Shown in pieces: positions 35,690 through 48,600 of a stretch of 64,000 nucleotides of DNA; within the stretch, counting starts at the first letter, position 1, and each line of letters opens with the position of its first letter. Location: NCBI RefSeq assembly GCF_022965805.1, contig NC_133116.1, positions 3,100,001 to 3,164,000 of the forward strand, read 5' to 3'. A program made the position numbers and the translations under genes. Below the pieces are notes generated by a model. The model had not been told where the DNA came from. It was given only the letters and a program-made list of their open reading frames with translations, and did not search any database. Origin of the DNA: Primulina eburnea (Eukaryota > Streptophyta > Magnoliopsida > Lamiales > Gesneriaceae).

Positions 35690-36845
35690 TAGTGATTTTC
35701 TGTGAATTTGATATCAATGTAAATATTAAAGTAAATAATTTAAAATTTAAAAATATATATATTAATGATTATCATATGAAAAAACAAAAAATAAATATGT
35801 ATTTATGATACTGATTTTCTGTGAATTTGTTGTCAATGTAAATATTAAAGTAATTAATTTTAAATTTAAAATAAAAATGTATTAATGATTATTATTAAAA
35901 GAATATATGAAAAAAAATATGTATTAATTTAATTTTAAATTTAAAATAAAAAAGTATTAATGATTATTATTAAAAGAATATATGAAAAAGAAAAATATAT
36001 ATATTAATGATTATTATTAAATAGATGAAAAAACAAAAAAAATAAATAAGTAATTATGACAGTGATTTTTTGTGAATTTGATGTCAATTTAATAATAAAG
36101 TAATTAATTTTTAATTTAAAATAAAAATATATTAATGATTATTATTAAAAGAATATGAAAAAGAAATTATGTATTAATGATTATTATTAAATGAAGGTAA
36201 GGATATGTATGTAAATTCACAATTCACATTCATATATTTATATAGATATAGATTTATATAGATATAGATATAGATATAGATAAATATTAAAGTAATTAAT
36301 TTTAAATTTAAAATAAAAATGTATTAATGATTATTATTAAAAGAATATATGAAAAAAAATATGTATTAATTTAATTTTAAATTTAAAATAAAAATGTATT
36401 AATGATTATTAAAAGAATATATGAAAAAGAAAAATATATATATTAATGATTATTATTAAATAGATGAAAAACAAAAAAAATAAATAAGTAATTATGACAG
36501 TGATTTTTTGTGAATTTGATGTCAATTTAATAATAGAGTAATTAATTTTTAATTTAAAATAAAAATATATTAATGATTATTATTAAAAGAATATGAAAAA
36601 GAAATGATTATTATTAAATAGATGAAAAAACAAAAAAATAAATAAGTAATTATGACAGTGATTTTTTGTGAATTTGATGTCAATTTAATAATAAAATAAT
36701 TAATTTTTAATTTAAAATAAAAATATATTAATGATTATTATTAAAAGAATATGAAAAAGAAATTATGTATTAATGATTATTATTAAATGAGGGTAAGGAT
36801 ATGTATGTAAATTCACAATTCACATTCATATATTTATATAGATAT
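35690..36845. repeat. AT-rich higher-order tandem repeat
   Basis: A recurring set of words builds the array: TATTAATGATTATTATTAAA, GAATATATGAAAA, AATTTTAAATTTAAAATAAAA, and GACAGTGATTTTTTGTGAAT. The GACAGTGATT unit occurs at about 36058, 36495 and 36654, with older forms at about 35690 and 35808. A larger block ending GGATATGTATGTAAATTCAC with CATATATTTATATAGATATA occurs at about 36198-36253 and 36791-36846, so a ~594-bp segment was itself duplicated. Confidence 0.85.
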
Positions 36846-37522
36846 AGGATGTATTTAAGCTAATTTTTTAATGACGCTGAACTTATTGTCGCTAATTTTT
36901 TGTGCACGTTAGGTAAACTCTTGGACTAATGCGATAGTCTGTAAATTACGTTAATCAGGTAAATTGTAGTGGACGAATTTAGTGTGACATACTCGCCCGA
37001 GAAAGCGTGCTGCCTATTGATAAAACATTAACTTAATTCACTCATCAGGGGATGTCTTTAAGCTACTTTTCCGTATGGGTGGGCTAGAATACAGTCATTT
37101 GAAGTCATATACATACACATAAGCTCATTCACACACCTTATGCCTGATCATTGCTCCTTTGATATTGTTCACCCAAAACTGAAAAAACAATGAATGAAAT
37201 AGCAAGAAAAGCCAATAAACGAAGTCTCATTATTAAACAACCAAGTATCAGCACACACAATATATGTACAGCCCTAGAATCTACAACAACGAGATGTAAC
37301 GACTCATTAGTCGTTGGAACAACCTACATACATGTATGACCTCAATCGTCACAGGTTCAACCCATCAGATAAACAAGAAAATAAACCGCCTCCGATCTAC
37401 TATCAACTATGGTTTCATGCAAAATGACTTGTATTTAGAATTTACCATCTACATAGATCTTAGTTCATCGTCCCGAATGTTGCACCTATTATTGCGTTCA
37501 AACAGCCACTAAGAGGGTAGGA

Positions 37523-38510
37523 TCAGATCGCGAGTGATCTCACTTCATCTACTTTCCAAAGATCTTCCTCGTACTTGTACCACCTCATCAACCCTTCGTC
37601 ATTTCTAGCGCGTTGGCACATCACACAGGAATCGTTCATACATGATATAAATTTTTTCAACTTTCTTGTCCTTTCGAGAATTGTGCTGTCAAGCTTCCGG
37701 GGGACGTTTTTTGTGGCAGGAGGTGGAGGGGCATCAACAAGTAGGCAATGAGATATGTTGAGAACTTCTAGCCCTTTCAATCCATCCAAGATAATAACTA
37801 AAGCATCCTTGAAAATCATCGAGCATCGAAGGCTTAAGACTTTCAAGTTAGGTAGAAATGCAACGAGTGTTGAAGCGAAGCAAACATCAAAGGGTCCCAT
37901 TATCTTCAATTCGGAAAAATTCTTACAATTTTCCGAAATTTCCTCCATTAGAACTGGAGGGTTTGATATGCTAGGCATTGTTAGCGATTCAAGATCTTTC
38001 CATATATGAATTGCATGACATATTCCCTCCTTTATTCTATTCCATGCAGGCATGACCAGACGTTTGAGACGAGGGGACCTGCAATACAGCCGGTTAGTTG
38101 CATTATTCCCCTGTTTCACTAAATCGGGACACACTACAAGTTTCAGGTTACCTTTCAGCTGCGTAAGTCAACTGATCATTGCTGATGTAGAGATCGTAGT
38201 GAAAAATTATTGTCGATACGTTTCCACGGCTTAGATTTAAGGAAATCTTCAAAACCCGAGTCAACGTCTTATCCGAAGGACCATCCACGTATACATATGG
38301 GTCTAACGGTAATTTAATGAAGTTTGACTTTAGCATCGACAAATCAAGAGTCCTCCAGAGTAAAGGGTCACAAGCCGCCAATCTCCAAGTGCTACAAACT
38401 TGACCAATCCCCAAGATCAAATCAAAGATGTCCAGGGTTTGGAAAATCTTAACCAAAATATCATGATTCATATCCTCCCATCTTCTCAAACTGGAGCACA
38501 CATCGTCCAT
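37523..38510 (-). CDS. F-box/LRR-like protein similar to Arabidopsis At3g48880
   Basis: Two exons, 38510-38152 and 38078-37523, separated by a 73-bp intron, give 304 residues. F-box proteins are the substrate receptors of SCF ubiquitin ligases, binding SKP1/ASK through the F-box. The F-box lies near the N-terminus (RRWEDMNHDILVKIFQTLD, then CSTWRLAACDPLLWRTLDLS). The rest forms degenerate leucine-rich strands (LESLTMPSISNPP, NFSELKIMGPFDVCF, LPNLKVLSLRCSMI, GLEVLNISHC). The C-terminus carries CVMCQRARNDEGLMRWYKYE, conserved in this subfamily. The frame is open upstream to a TTG at 38525, but the first ATG is at 38510 and fits the family length (about 300). Its substrate is unknown. Confidence 0.92.
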
Positions 38511-40070
38511 TGCACAACTGCACAAGCTTGCGAAAATTTCCTAGATGTAAAGTTATCAGAAAATTTATCCACGTGAAGACCAGACGTTGGCAAACCAATC
38601 AAGTCATTGTGTCCTGACTCAGCAATTTCTTGTTTCCAAAAAAAAAAAAAAAATCTTTTTTCACCCATTTTAAAAATTCTTGGAAACAAGATTTTAATAC
38701 TCATAAAATTATAGCCCGATGATAAATTTAAGTTACCAGGCCACTGTATTCATGAGTCCATAAACTTCAATTATCCAAACGAAGAGCTTAACTCTTAAGA
38801 AAATATACATACATAGAATAGGATATCAACGAATGAACCTGAATTCCGTTAGAAATCCACTGTTTCAAAGTCTCAATTTCACCAGTTCTGATAAAAAAAT
38901 ATTCTCAGGAAAGGAATGGTACTGAAAAAAATAATCTTGCTTCTGCACAAATCTTCGAATTTCATGTAAAATTTTTGTAAATGTTCAGTCCCACTCCTCC
39001 ACACATTAAGTCCTTCGACAATAAATTTTCTCCTCCAACATTTATTAAAGCCAGATGGAAGAATGGAGTAACAAAGACTCCATATGAGATCTAATTAAAG
39101 AAGCTGTAAAACTTAAACAATGGAAATTAGTGGGAGAGCAGAATAAAAACATCAGCAAATAATCACACATCACTATCTCTCTTGAGCCACAAAGATTAGC
39201 AAATCATCGTACCGGAAATTCACAATCGACCTAGAAAACCAAAATCATCACATCGTAAAATCCAAGAAATTAAAGAAATCAAACAACAATGCATCCATTC
39301 CAGTTTTCCTCAAGAAAACAACCACCTTTTTCACATCAACGACAAGCTTTTCCCAAATCATAAACGTCCCAGAATCAAGATCCAAACCCAAGCCAGAAAC
39401 ATTGAAAATTAACAAGAAAATACACCAAGATTAGCATGATACCTTTCGATTAAAGCAGGAAAACTTCATAGCCTGATTTTTCCATTAGTGGGCTGTCTTA
39501 AAATAATTTTTAACACTGAATTTTAAGGAAAATATAGTAAGTGAGACGAAGAAAGAGACGGAAATTGTAGGAGCTCTGGATGACATGAAAGGGCTTGTTG
39601 TTCATGGGATTGAATCATTTCTCTTCCGTGTAACGCTCCCAATGGAACTAACAGCCATAGATTTCACACTAGTGCACTGAATTATGTCTTTTAAAAAACT
39701 ATTCATCTCACTTTGTCTTAATATCTTTTATTTAATTTTTTTTATGTTAGTAGTGAAAGGGTGTTTATTAAATTAAATAGTATAGTTAATTCAAATAAGT
39801 AATACAAATACTAAGAAAAGATGCCAATTTTTTTCACAATTAACAACCTAAAAATATAACTGTGTATCAAATATATATTATTACATTTTACCTATAAAAT
39901 TATAATTAATTTTTTTAAAAAAATTGTTTCAATAATCAAAAATACGTTATTAAATTCGTTTTACCAAAATTATAACGAAGACTTAACATGTTAGGTTTGG
40001 GAAAATTTATGCTCAAATGAAAAGTATAAATATTACTTATCAAAGAATTGATTTTGTTATGACAAAAATA

Positions 40071-40246
40071 TGTGTGAGATGGTCTCATGTGTCAAATTTT
40101 GTGAGACGGATATCTTATTTGGATAATCCATGAAAAAATATTACTTTTTAAGCTAAGAGTATTACTTTTTGTTGTGAATATCGATAGGATTGACCTGTCT
40201 CATAGATAAAGATTCGTAAAACTCTCTCACAAGAGATTTACTCTTT
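40071..40246 (+). mobile_element. GTGAGAC-family MITE, nearly full-length
   Basis: Left end GACAAAAATATGTGTGAGAT, interior GAAAAAATATTACTTTTTAA and GCTAAGAGTATTAC, right end AAAACTCTCTCACAAGAGAT. The right terminus is diverged from the left. Confidence 0.8.
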
Positions 40247-40302
40247 CGTTAATCTCATAAAAAAATGTAATCTTGCTTTATAAAAAAATATATGTAATTT
40301 TA

Positions 40303-40317
40303 CACACACACACACAC

Positions 40318-40361
<44 letters not shown>

Positions 40362-40375
40362 TTATTTATTTATAT
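40303..40375. repeat. Compound (AC)n(AT)n(TTTA)n microsatellite
   Basis: About eight AC units are followed by about 20 TA units with one interruption and then four TTTA-like units. Confidence 0.9.
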
Positions 40376-40795
40376 AATGTTGGATAATGGGCACCTATGT
40401 GTGTTTACACAAATATCTGACAAGAATTTAATGTTTTTTTATAAAATGTTAGTACGAACATATGAGCGCCCATTATTTATCACATGATTTTATCCCCAAA
40501 TTTTGATGTATCAAACGGGCCAGAAAGGATCAGAAAAGGACGGCCCCAGCAATGTCTGGGTTGGGTTGGCCCATATTAGCCTGATAAGAAAAATATAATT
40601 TTGAATCCATATTATTGTAATGATTTAATTGCTAAATTGGAATAATCCACTCTAAGGTTTTTAATTTATCTATGTGGAATGTTCATGATGTCCATGAAAA
40701 TACCGATAGTTATAAAATGGCATGGAGCATCACAAGGGAAACATGAATATGCAAAAAACTATCAATTCCATTATTTTCTAATGTTCAAGCCGTTG

Positions 40796-40980
40796 AGATG
40801 TAAACGAACCAAAATCGTCGTGAGCTATTCGGAACTCGGCTCGATAAAAAGCATGTTTGAGTTCATTTGTTAATCATATCAAGATAAGCTCGAGCTCGAT
40901 AATTTAATCAAACCAATCTCAAGTCTAAGGATATTCGACTTGTGAGCTTATAAACATATTTGTTAATAGGCTCGCGAGCT

Positions 40981-41062
<82 letters not shown>

Positions 41063-41376
41063 CTTTACCAATATCGAATCAAGCTCTAACTCGAGCTTCA
41101 TTGTATGTTTTAAGAGCTCGAAAATGAGTCAAGCTTAAGTCAGGCTTGTTAAACATGCTATTAATGAATCAAACTCGAGTTTGGCTTGATTAACATGATA
41201 AACGAGTTTTTAATGAGTCGAGTTCGAGCTTTTCACGAGCTTAGTAGTTTTAAGACAATTCGAACTCGAGCCTGATGATAAAAGCTCGAGTCGAGTTCGA
41301 GCCTCTATCAATCCTTACTTAAACCAAGTTCAAGTCTGATGCTGTTTGACTTTGTTTAGATTGTTTACATCTCTAG
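40796..41376. mobile_element. GAGCTCG-rich inverted-repeat element containing (TA)n
   Basis: The left end reads TGAGATGTAAACGAACC and the right end, in reverse complement, TAGAGATGTAAACAATCTAA, so 11-12 terminal bases match in inverted orientation. The interior consists of CTCGAGC, GAGCTCG and GAGTCGAG words in both directions, with an 80-bp (TA)n tract at 40983-41061. No clear target duplication remains. Confidence 0.5.
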
Positions 41377-42584
41377 ACTTGAATTAAGACACGTCTAAAA
41401 CTTAATTTTAATAATATAAAAATCAAAATTTCAAAAACACAATACATATACTCGAAATTGTAATTCCCCCCACTATAATTGGTTATACATGTTTCCGCCT
41501 AAAAAATTAATCATTTTTTAGGGATAAATAGTACTGAAATGTCAATTTAAATTTAAATAGAAATGTGCCGTGAAACGAGCCCTTTATTCAATCTATTATA
41601 AGCAAGTAAAGCAAAGAAGATATTACATTAATAAATGTATTAGTATATATAAGGCCAATTCTGTACTCCCGGCCAATTCTATCTTACACCAAGTGAGGTA
41701 CTCCCCTTTACTTTTTTTTTTACGCGTGTCTTTTTTTTATTATTATTATTACATTTCACACTACTTTAACCTAAATCAACCAAACTAATCATTAAACTAA
41801 TTTCGTTTAATGTATATAACATGTGTTATATCATTATATTATTATTATTATTCTCAAAATTTAAAATTTAATATTTTATATTTAAAAATTACGTGAAATT
41901 TTTTTTGATAGTAAAACTTTTAGGTTTGAGGTTTGAGATTTTCATTTCTATTATTCTTATTTTTGTGGTAGAATCATATGAAATGTAAAAATCAATATTT
42001 TAAAATTTAATTATTATAAGAAATTCTATGTTCTACCCATTTATATACGCTAATAAAATTATTGTAGCTATTTTTAAATGCTATACATGTATTAATGTAT
42101 ATATTATTTAGTGACAGGGAGTAAATCTCCCGGAGTTGGATAGAATTGTCCGTATATATAATAATATATGTACGATTAGAGTGTGTGAAAATTCTACAAG
42201 TAAAAATTTGAGTATGAAAGCGGAGACGAAGAATAAATTCCCATGGGGACGTGGATTGAGAAGATATCATCGCTCTATCCTATTGTCATCCCTTAATAAA
42301 AAAGTTGTTATTTACCTCAATCGCGCTCATATTCATCACTGTAGGTAGATAATCAATAATCTTTCATTTGGATAGTGAGTCGCTTGCTTTTGAACCCTTC
42401 ATAATGTTTGGGGGGTGTATCCATCCGAGTGGACTATCAACGTCTACTCTTTAATGGTAGAGCCAAAAATATATATATTGTTGTATATAATTTTCATATA
42501 AAAATACTAGTATTGATAGATTTATATTTTTTCACATAATTTATTGAAACTTATATCTCCGTGGATCATGTTTAATTTTAGCAC

Positions 42585-42586
<2 letters not shown>

Positions 42587-42649
<63 letters not shown>
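42587..42649. repeat. (TA)n microsatellite
   Basis: An uninterrupted run of about 30 TA units in intergenic DNA. Confidence 0.95.
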
Positions 42650-42650
<1 letters not shown>

Positions 42651-42813
42651 CACTTCTTTAATTATTTGCTAATGCTTAAATCGAGGATCTAAGCGTTTAC
42701 GTAAGAAAAATTATTTTACGAAATTTGGATTATGATATGTGTTTGTTAAATTTTTGTAATCCCACCAAAATGCTAGTTTAATGGATGGCTGCAAATGGCC
42801 CTGCCCGCCCCAT

Positions 42814-42996
42814 GAAAAACACTTGTGTGAGACGGTCTCACGGGTCGTAATAATGAGACGGATCTCTTATTTGGTCTATCCATGAAAAAGTATTACTTTT
42901 TTATGCTAAGAGTATTATTTTTTATGGTGAATATGGGTAGGGTTGACCCGTCTCACAGATTATGATCCGTGAGACGGTCTCACATGAGACCCACTC
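42814..42996 (+). mobile_element. GTGAGAC-family MITE, best-preserved copy
   Basis: Left end CACTTGTGTGAGACGGTCTC followed by ACGGGTCG; right end GATCCGTGAGACGGTCTCAC followed by ATGAGAC. Each terminus itself contains the near-perfect palindrome GTGAGACGGTCTCAC. The interior carries GAGACGGATCTCTTATTTGG, GAAAAAGTATTAC and GGGTAGGGTTGACCCGTCTC. Length about 183 bp; non-coding. I use this copy as the reference for the family. Confidence 0.9.
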
Positions 42997-43599
42997 CCCA
43001 CCTAATATGAGATAGAGCTTTCAAAATCGTGTCGGTCCACCAACACATAAAATAGATAAGTTGAATTGCCAAAATAACGAGTCTGTCCACCCGGCTAAAC
43101 TATTTTGACGTTACTATAGGACGTCTTTTTTTACTTGTTAACTTTTTGTTGATACCTACATATACACATAGAGATATTAAAATTGATTCAACCCAACGAA
43201 ATGTGGTTTTATTCAAAGTATGAATCACTAATACATTATTAATTGCAACATAAAAACGGATAAAAGCTCCGGTTCTCCTCTCATTTTTTCCTTGAAATCG
43301 AGCCGACAATAATAATACAATTAAAGTTGTAATATAGATTTATTGGTTTTAGTAAATATCAAAAAAAGGTTTTTTTATTGATAATACCCACCTTATAAGA
43401 AATAATTAATTATATACAAAAATTGAATATGGTATATTTACAATTATCGGGTGGTAAGGACCATTGTACGTTGGAATATAATATCTGTATGTCGAGAAAT
43501 GGCATTCAGCACGTTGCGTTGCACAAAGGAGAAAAGTCGCTAGCCCGTGTCCACGCAGATTCTCTTGCTTGGAAAACGAGCAGAGATTGAGGTAATAAT

Positions 43600-43975
43600 C
43601 TCTTTATTTGAATTTAGTTCAATATAAATGGGCGAAAAGGGTCACAGTCTTTTTCGTCGTCTTCGGAAAAGCACTAAAAAACAACCCCATGATATCGGCT
43701 AAAATGGAACATCGCAAGCCACCACGGCCATAAGAAACAGCCCTTTCAGTGAAATTGGACAGGCTTTCTTCTTCTCTTCTCCGCGAATCCCTCCGTCGAT
43801 CTGCAGGTAAGCACGCACGATATACATATGCATTTGTTATTTGTATCTATATATATATCTGCATGCACGAAGCTATGAATGAATATATGTATGTCTGTGT
43901 GTCTCTTGACGCCATCTCTCGTTCTCCTGAAGAACTCAGCGCATCCGAATGAGGTCGGTTTGGTGTACTACAACT
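43600..43975 (+). other. Unassigned promoter- or first-exon-like patch
   Basis: The stretch is richer in GC and pyrimidines than its surroundings. It contains a short frame reading LDRLSSSLLRESLRRSAG that ends at a good GTAAGC donor (43806). A second part around 43905-43970 is also GC-richer. I could not identify a downstream partner exon or a protein family. It may be the first exon of a small or non-coding transcript. Confidence 0.25.
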
Positions 43976-45680
43976 GACGAGGTAGCTTTTTAATTGGTGT
44001 TACTAGAATTTTGTGATTAATCGGAATTAAATTTGTTATATATTTTCTATGTCAGAAAATTGCATAAATTAAAATCTGAACTTTTGTTAATTTTGAAAAA
44101 ATAGTCGTCAAAGATGGATTGTTTTTCAATTGCATGGGAGCGGAGGGTTTTTCGTTGTGACCTGCATTGAATACTGGATTGAATTCGAATATCTTGACTG
44201 AATAAAATAAAAGTTGCAAGGGGCTTTCTCCCCGAAGATTTGATTTAATGCAAATTTAAATTAATTAATATATTATATTATGATTCTAAAAATAATTAAT
44301 ATATATTATATCGTACTAGATCTTCCCTCGTCATCGATTACCTCTGTGCTGCACATTATTATATCATAAACATGAGTTTATTTGAATAAAAAAATAAACT
44401 TTTTGCTAAAATAAATAATAAATAAATGTAGAATTAATAACGAGGGGGAGAGAAGAAAATAAATGCAGAGAGAAGGAAGCATTGGACAGGGATGGGTTCT
44501 TGGAAGTCTGTGAGAAATAATTCTGTTGTAATCTGCTCGCATTTATGATATTCTTTCCAAGCTCATTCCTTATGAACCAGTTCAACACTAACTCATATAT
44601 ATATATATATATATGTGTATATATTATTTTGTTACGCTACATGCACGTTGATTGCTCTTCTGTATAAACATCAATGAAATGTCACATTCTTATTGAATGT
44701 GATTTAAATATATCCACTATATATATGTTACCTCATCAATGCTTACATAGATGAGCATCAGATATGTGCAACATAGCCATGTATATATATGCACGTCACT
44801 TAGCGTTACACACACAAGTTTTTTAAAAAACTTTTCTACAAGTCAAATTATGTTGTGTTTTTTATAAGTTTTTCTTTAAATATAAAAATAATACACCGCT
44901 GTTTCCCAATAATAAATAATATATTCTATATTATCTCTAAAATATATATAAGACTTAAAAAGGCTAAGCTTGTTAAAGTGTCAGAATTTTTTTAGTAATT
45001 AAAATATTTGAATTTGAAATATGATTTGAGTAATGCTACATGTATAATTAAATTTGTACAACAATTCTTACAATACGAAAAAATTCAATACAAAAATTTC
45101 ATTTATCAATATCTCATGATAAATTAAATACAAAATATCATGATATAATAACAAAATCTCACGATTTAATTGTTGTAAATATCGTTATTCGATATTTTGG
45201 TTATACATTTTTTTATCATTGTTCGAGCATGCCAGACGCTTGCATACATAAAGACTAAAGAGTCGTCTCAAGTTAAAAAAAAAAAATTAGTTGTTTAAAA
45301 AATATAATTTTCCAATTTTAAATAAATCAAGTTAAAAGTTGTTATTATTTATTTATTTTTAAGTGAAAGAATTTGAAATTATTAATATTTTAAAAAAGAG
45401 AGAGTTTGTGATTATTTTTATTATTATTTTACTCTAAGTAATTTGTAATAATTTTTTGTTGAAAAGAAAATGGATATTAACCGGAGTAGTAGAATCCTCA
45501 CGTAGTCCTTGGTGTCACAGCCCTCCCAAGAAACCCGAACCTTTTCTGTTCACCTTTCCACCTTATTGTGTCTTTCTCCTCTTATTTAGTTCCAAAAGTA
45601 CTCTCTTTTCTTGAATATCATTTAGCTTGTTTAAACTGCATTTTACTTTTGGGGCAGATGCTTTGTTGGTTTTGGTAAAA

Positions 45681-48600
45681 ATGGTGAAAAAGAGAGAAAC
45701 AAGTAAGGAAGGGGAGAAAAGGAAGAAGAAGAAAGGGAGAATGACATGCTGTGAGAAAGAAGGGATAAGAAAAGGGGCTTGGACTCCTGAAGAAGACAAG
45801 ATTCTTGTCGATTTCATCACTCGGAATGGGCATGGAGCTTGGAGGAATCTCCCTAAAATTGCAGGTTTTTTTTTTAAAAAAAATAAATTTATCAGCACCA
45901 TTTTTATTTCTTTGCATACATGCGCATTCATTTGCTGTTTTATGTGGTTAAGTTCTAAATCAATCTCTGCTACAATATTTATTTCTTGGCATTTTGAGCC
46001 CGTTGGATTCTATCATTGTTCTAGTTAAGAATGCGAGCTGTGGGACTCTTGGTCCTAAGCGAAAAGATGCTTAAATTTGGTTATGTTTCCATTACTGTGA
46101 GAATATTCCTTGAAATTGTAACATCAGAAGCAAAGATTTAAAAAAAATACAATATATATTTGTTGGAAGTAATTAAAAATATATAATTTATTGGTGTAGT
46201 TGTAATACGATCACATGATTATTTTTTGGATTGAGAAAAAAGTTGAATTGAAAGACTGAATTTAAAGGATTGAGGTGAAAAAGTGTTCTTTAGAAGATAA
46301 TTTGAAAATAACATTAACATGTTACTTATGTTTCCGGAAATTTGAACTTTTTTCTTTTGTTATGATAGGAAGAATATTGATTTTAAGTCCATTAAATACA
46401 ATTAATGTTGTTTGTCAAAACTGGGCATACGATAGAAGAAATGGGGAGTTGAGTTGAAAAGTGGTAGATAACTTACCCATACAAGGATCTCGTTTGTCCT
46501 AGTTTTAGAAGGTTTTTCTAGTGTGTTTTTGTTTGGCGTTGGGAGTATATGATTGCACGTGAGTCTTAGCTTCTCAAGAACTTCCAAGCAGTCCCGCGCT
46601 TGAGAAACCGGATACCAATTGAGTATAACGATTGACTGCTCGATCAAGCTCGAGTAGTCGAATCACGGGTTTGTGCATAGTGCTAGAAAACTCAACTCTA
46701 CTAGGATGCAACTTAACACACATAAGATGGTCCCAACCCCAAAACAGTTGTTCCATAAAAGTTGATACTATAAACCATATTTTAATATAGTATCATTGTT
46801 TTGGAAGAAGTGAATATTTTTCGAAATTATTCTGCACTAGCCTAGTAATGAATAGAAGGAATTCCTCTAGTACCTGCATTTTTAACCATTTGATGGTTGT
46901 TTACCTGTAACTCGTGCCATGCTCACGAGTGATTGTTCTCAAGAAATAAGAACTAAGAGGTCTATTGATTATTCTTTCTTCATAGAGAGGCCAGAAACAC
47001 ATTTCCGGATGTGAGACTCGTCTTTCTGAAATCCCAAAATAGACGAAATGAGTTATGTATTGTGATCATTGCCGATCACAAGGCAACTAGGATGACTCCT
47101 TCCACTTGGCTTACCTCGTCTGCTTGACTTGGACCCCGTTAAAAATCAGTCCCGTGCACCGATAATCTCGCTGATAAACAAGTTGTCCTAAGACCATCCT
47201 CTGAATTGTTATGGAGGAACTGGAGGCAGAACCAAGATTTCGTATTTGGTTGGGTGGGGTGGGGTTTGATCAAGGAGAAGCGTTCTGTTACGAATAAAAT
47301 GTGACTTATAGTAACAAATTTTCAAATTAAGAGACATTTAGCTTTTACATACCTTGCAGATTTTCCATGGATAGGACGACGATTTAGAAGGGCTGAAGCA
47401 CTAGAAGTCAGCAGTTCTCTGCTTTATCATTTCCGTCGGTCACACTTCTATCAGTTGATAATCTTCAAGAATCTGAATTGATATTCATAACCAAGAAACT
47501 AATGCTAGAATCAGAGAAGCATGACGAAAAAGAAAGATGCTAAGAACGGTTTTTTGCGTGTGTGAATGCTACAGGTCTCCTTCGGTGTGGGAAGAGCTGT
47601 CGGCTTCGTTGGATAAACTATCTTCGACCCAACATTAAACGCGGTCCCTTTAGTGCAGAGGAAGAGAAAAGTATCATTGACCTACATGGAACACTGGGTA
47701 ACAAGTAAGGAATTGCCTCTTTCACCCCCCTTAATTCAATCTCCATGCCTATTTATTTACCTTTGCATGATATGCTCGGGCTATCTGTAATCTGATGTAA
47801 TTGCATATAATTGCTATTAGAACCAAAAGTCACCTGCTGGATGCACCTCATTTGATAAAATTGACATATACTATATGACTGCATACGCGGTGCACCAATT
47901 AAAATAATGGTGCTTAAAATTGTTATGCTATTTTACAAAGAATTGAATTAATTAAAAACTACGGTGTTGGATATAGTGATCATATTTGACAATGATGACT
48001 ATGTTGAACTCCAAAGTTCAACCTGGATTTTGTTTGTTATTTCCTCATATTTCTTCGAGGAACAAGAAGCAACTACGGGGTATCTACCACTATTTAAGCT
48101 ACGTTCCACATCAAGGGTGTAGGTGAATCAATATCCTGATTTCTTTCAGATGGGCAGCGATAGCCTCGCATTTACCAGGAAGAACAGACAATGACATCAA
48201 GAACTTCTGGAACTCACATTTGAGGAAGCGCTTTATCATCATAAACTCCAACCAGCCAGCCAGCTCTTCTAAGTCAGTCAACACAAATCTTGAATCTCCA
48301 CTGTCTTGCCAAATGGTTCAATCGGAGAGCATTCAATTCGAGGTCAAATCTTATCCATCAAGTGAAGCACAGCTTACATCATTAGAAAATCAATCTGAAG
48401 GGGACTTCTTCCTTCGTCTGTGGAACTCTAGGGTCGGTGATTCATTTCGAAAAATCAAGGAGTGTACAAGTGAATGGATTGGCGACACCTCATCTCACAG
48501 CCCAGCTTCTCAAACATCGTCCTTAACTAAAGTTGAATCGAGCTCCATAGCCACAAACCAACTCTCCAAATCCATGGCCAACCAAAATGTGGAACCTTTG

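Larger units (their letters stand above)
32343..37522. other. Long AT-rich intergenic interval
   Basis: No gene is visible across some 5 kb. The part next to 32342 is the MSBP promoter side. Farther on lie a tRNA-like repeat (33474-33718), AT-rich unique DNA, a tandem array (35690-36845), a short stretch with ACTCGCCCGAGAAAGCGTGC (about 36990), and, from about 37140, probable 3' UTR of the F-box gene. Minor open frames at 33301-33558 and 33626-33808 fall in the repeat. Confidence 0.55.
38511..45680. other. Long intergenic interval with repeats and an unassigned GC-richer patch
   Basis: This holds the F-box promoter, possibly with a 5' UTR intron near 39430-39470, two full GTGAGAC MITEs, a GAGCTCG-rich inverted-repeat element (40796-41376), several (TA)n microsatellites, and the patch at 43600-43975. 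The final ~150 bases before 45681 are the MYB leader. No other gene could be supported. Confidence 0.5.

Noticed and set aside
38148..38525. F-box protein starting at 38525
   Set aside because: That codon is TTG; the ATG at 38510 matches family length.
46402..46756. Minus-strand open frames within MYB intron 1
   Set aside because: No domain or homology was recognised; the long intron is best explained as non-coding.
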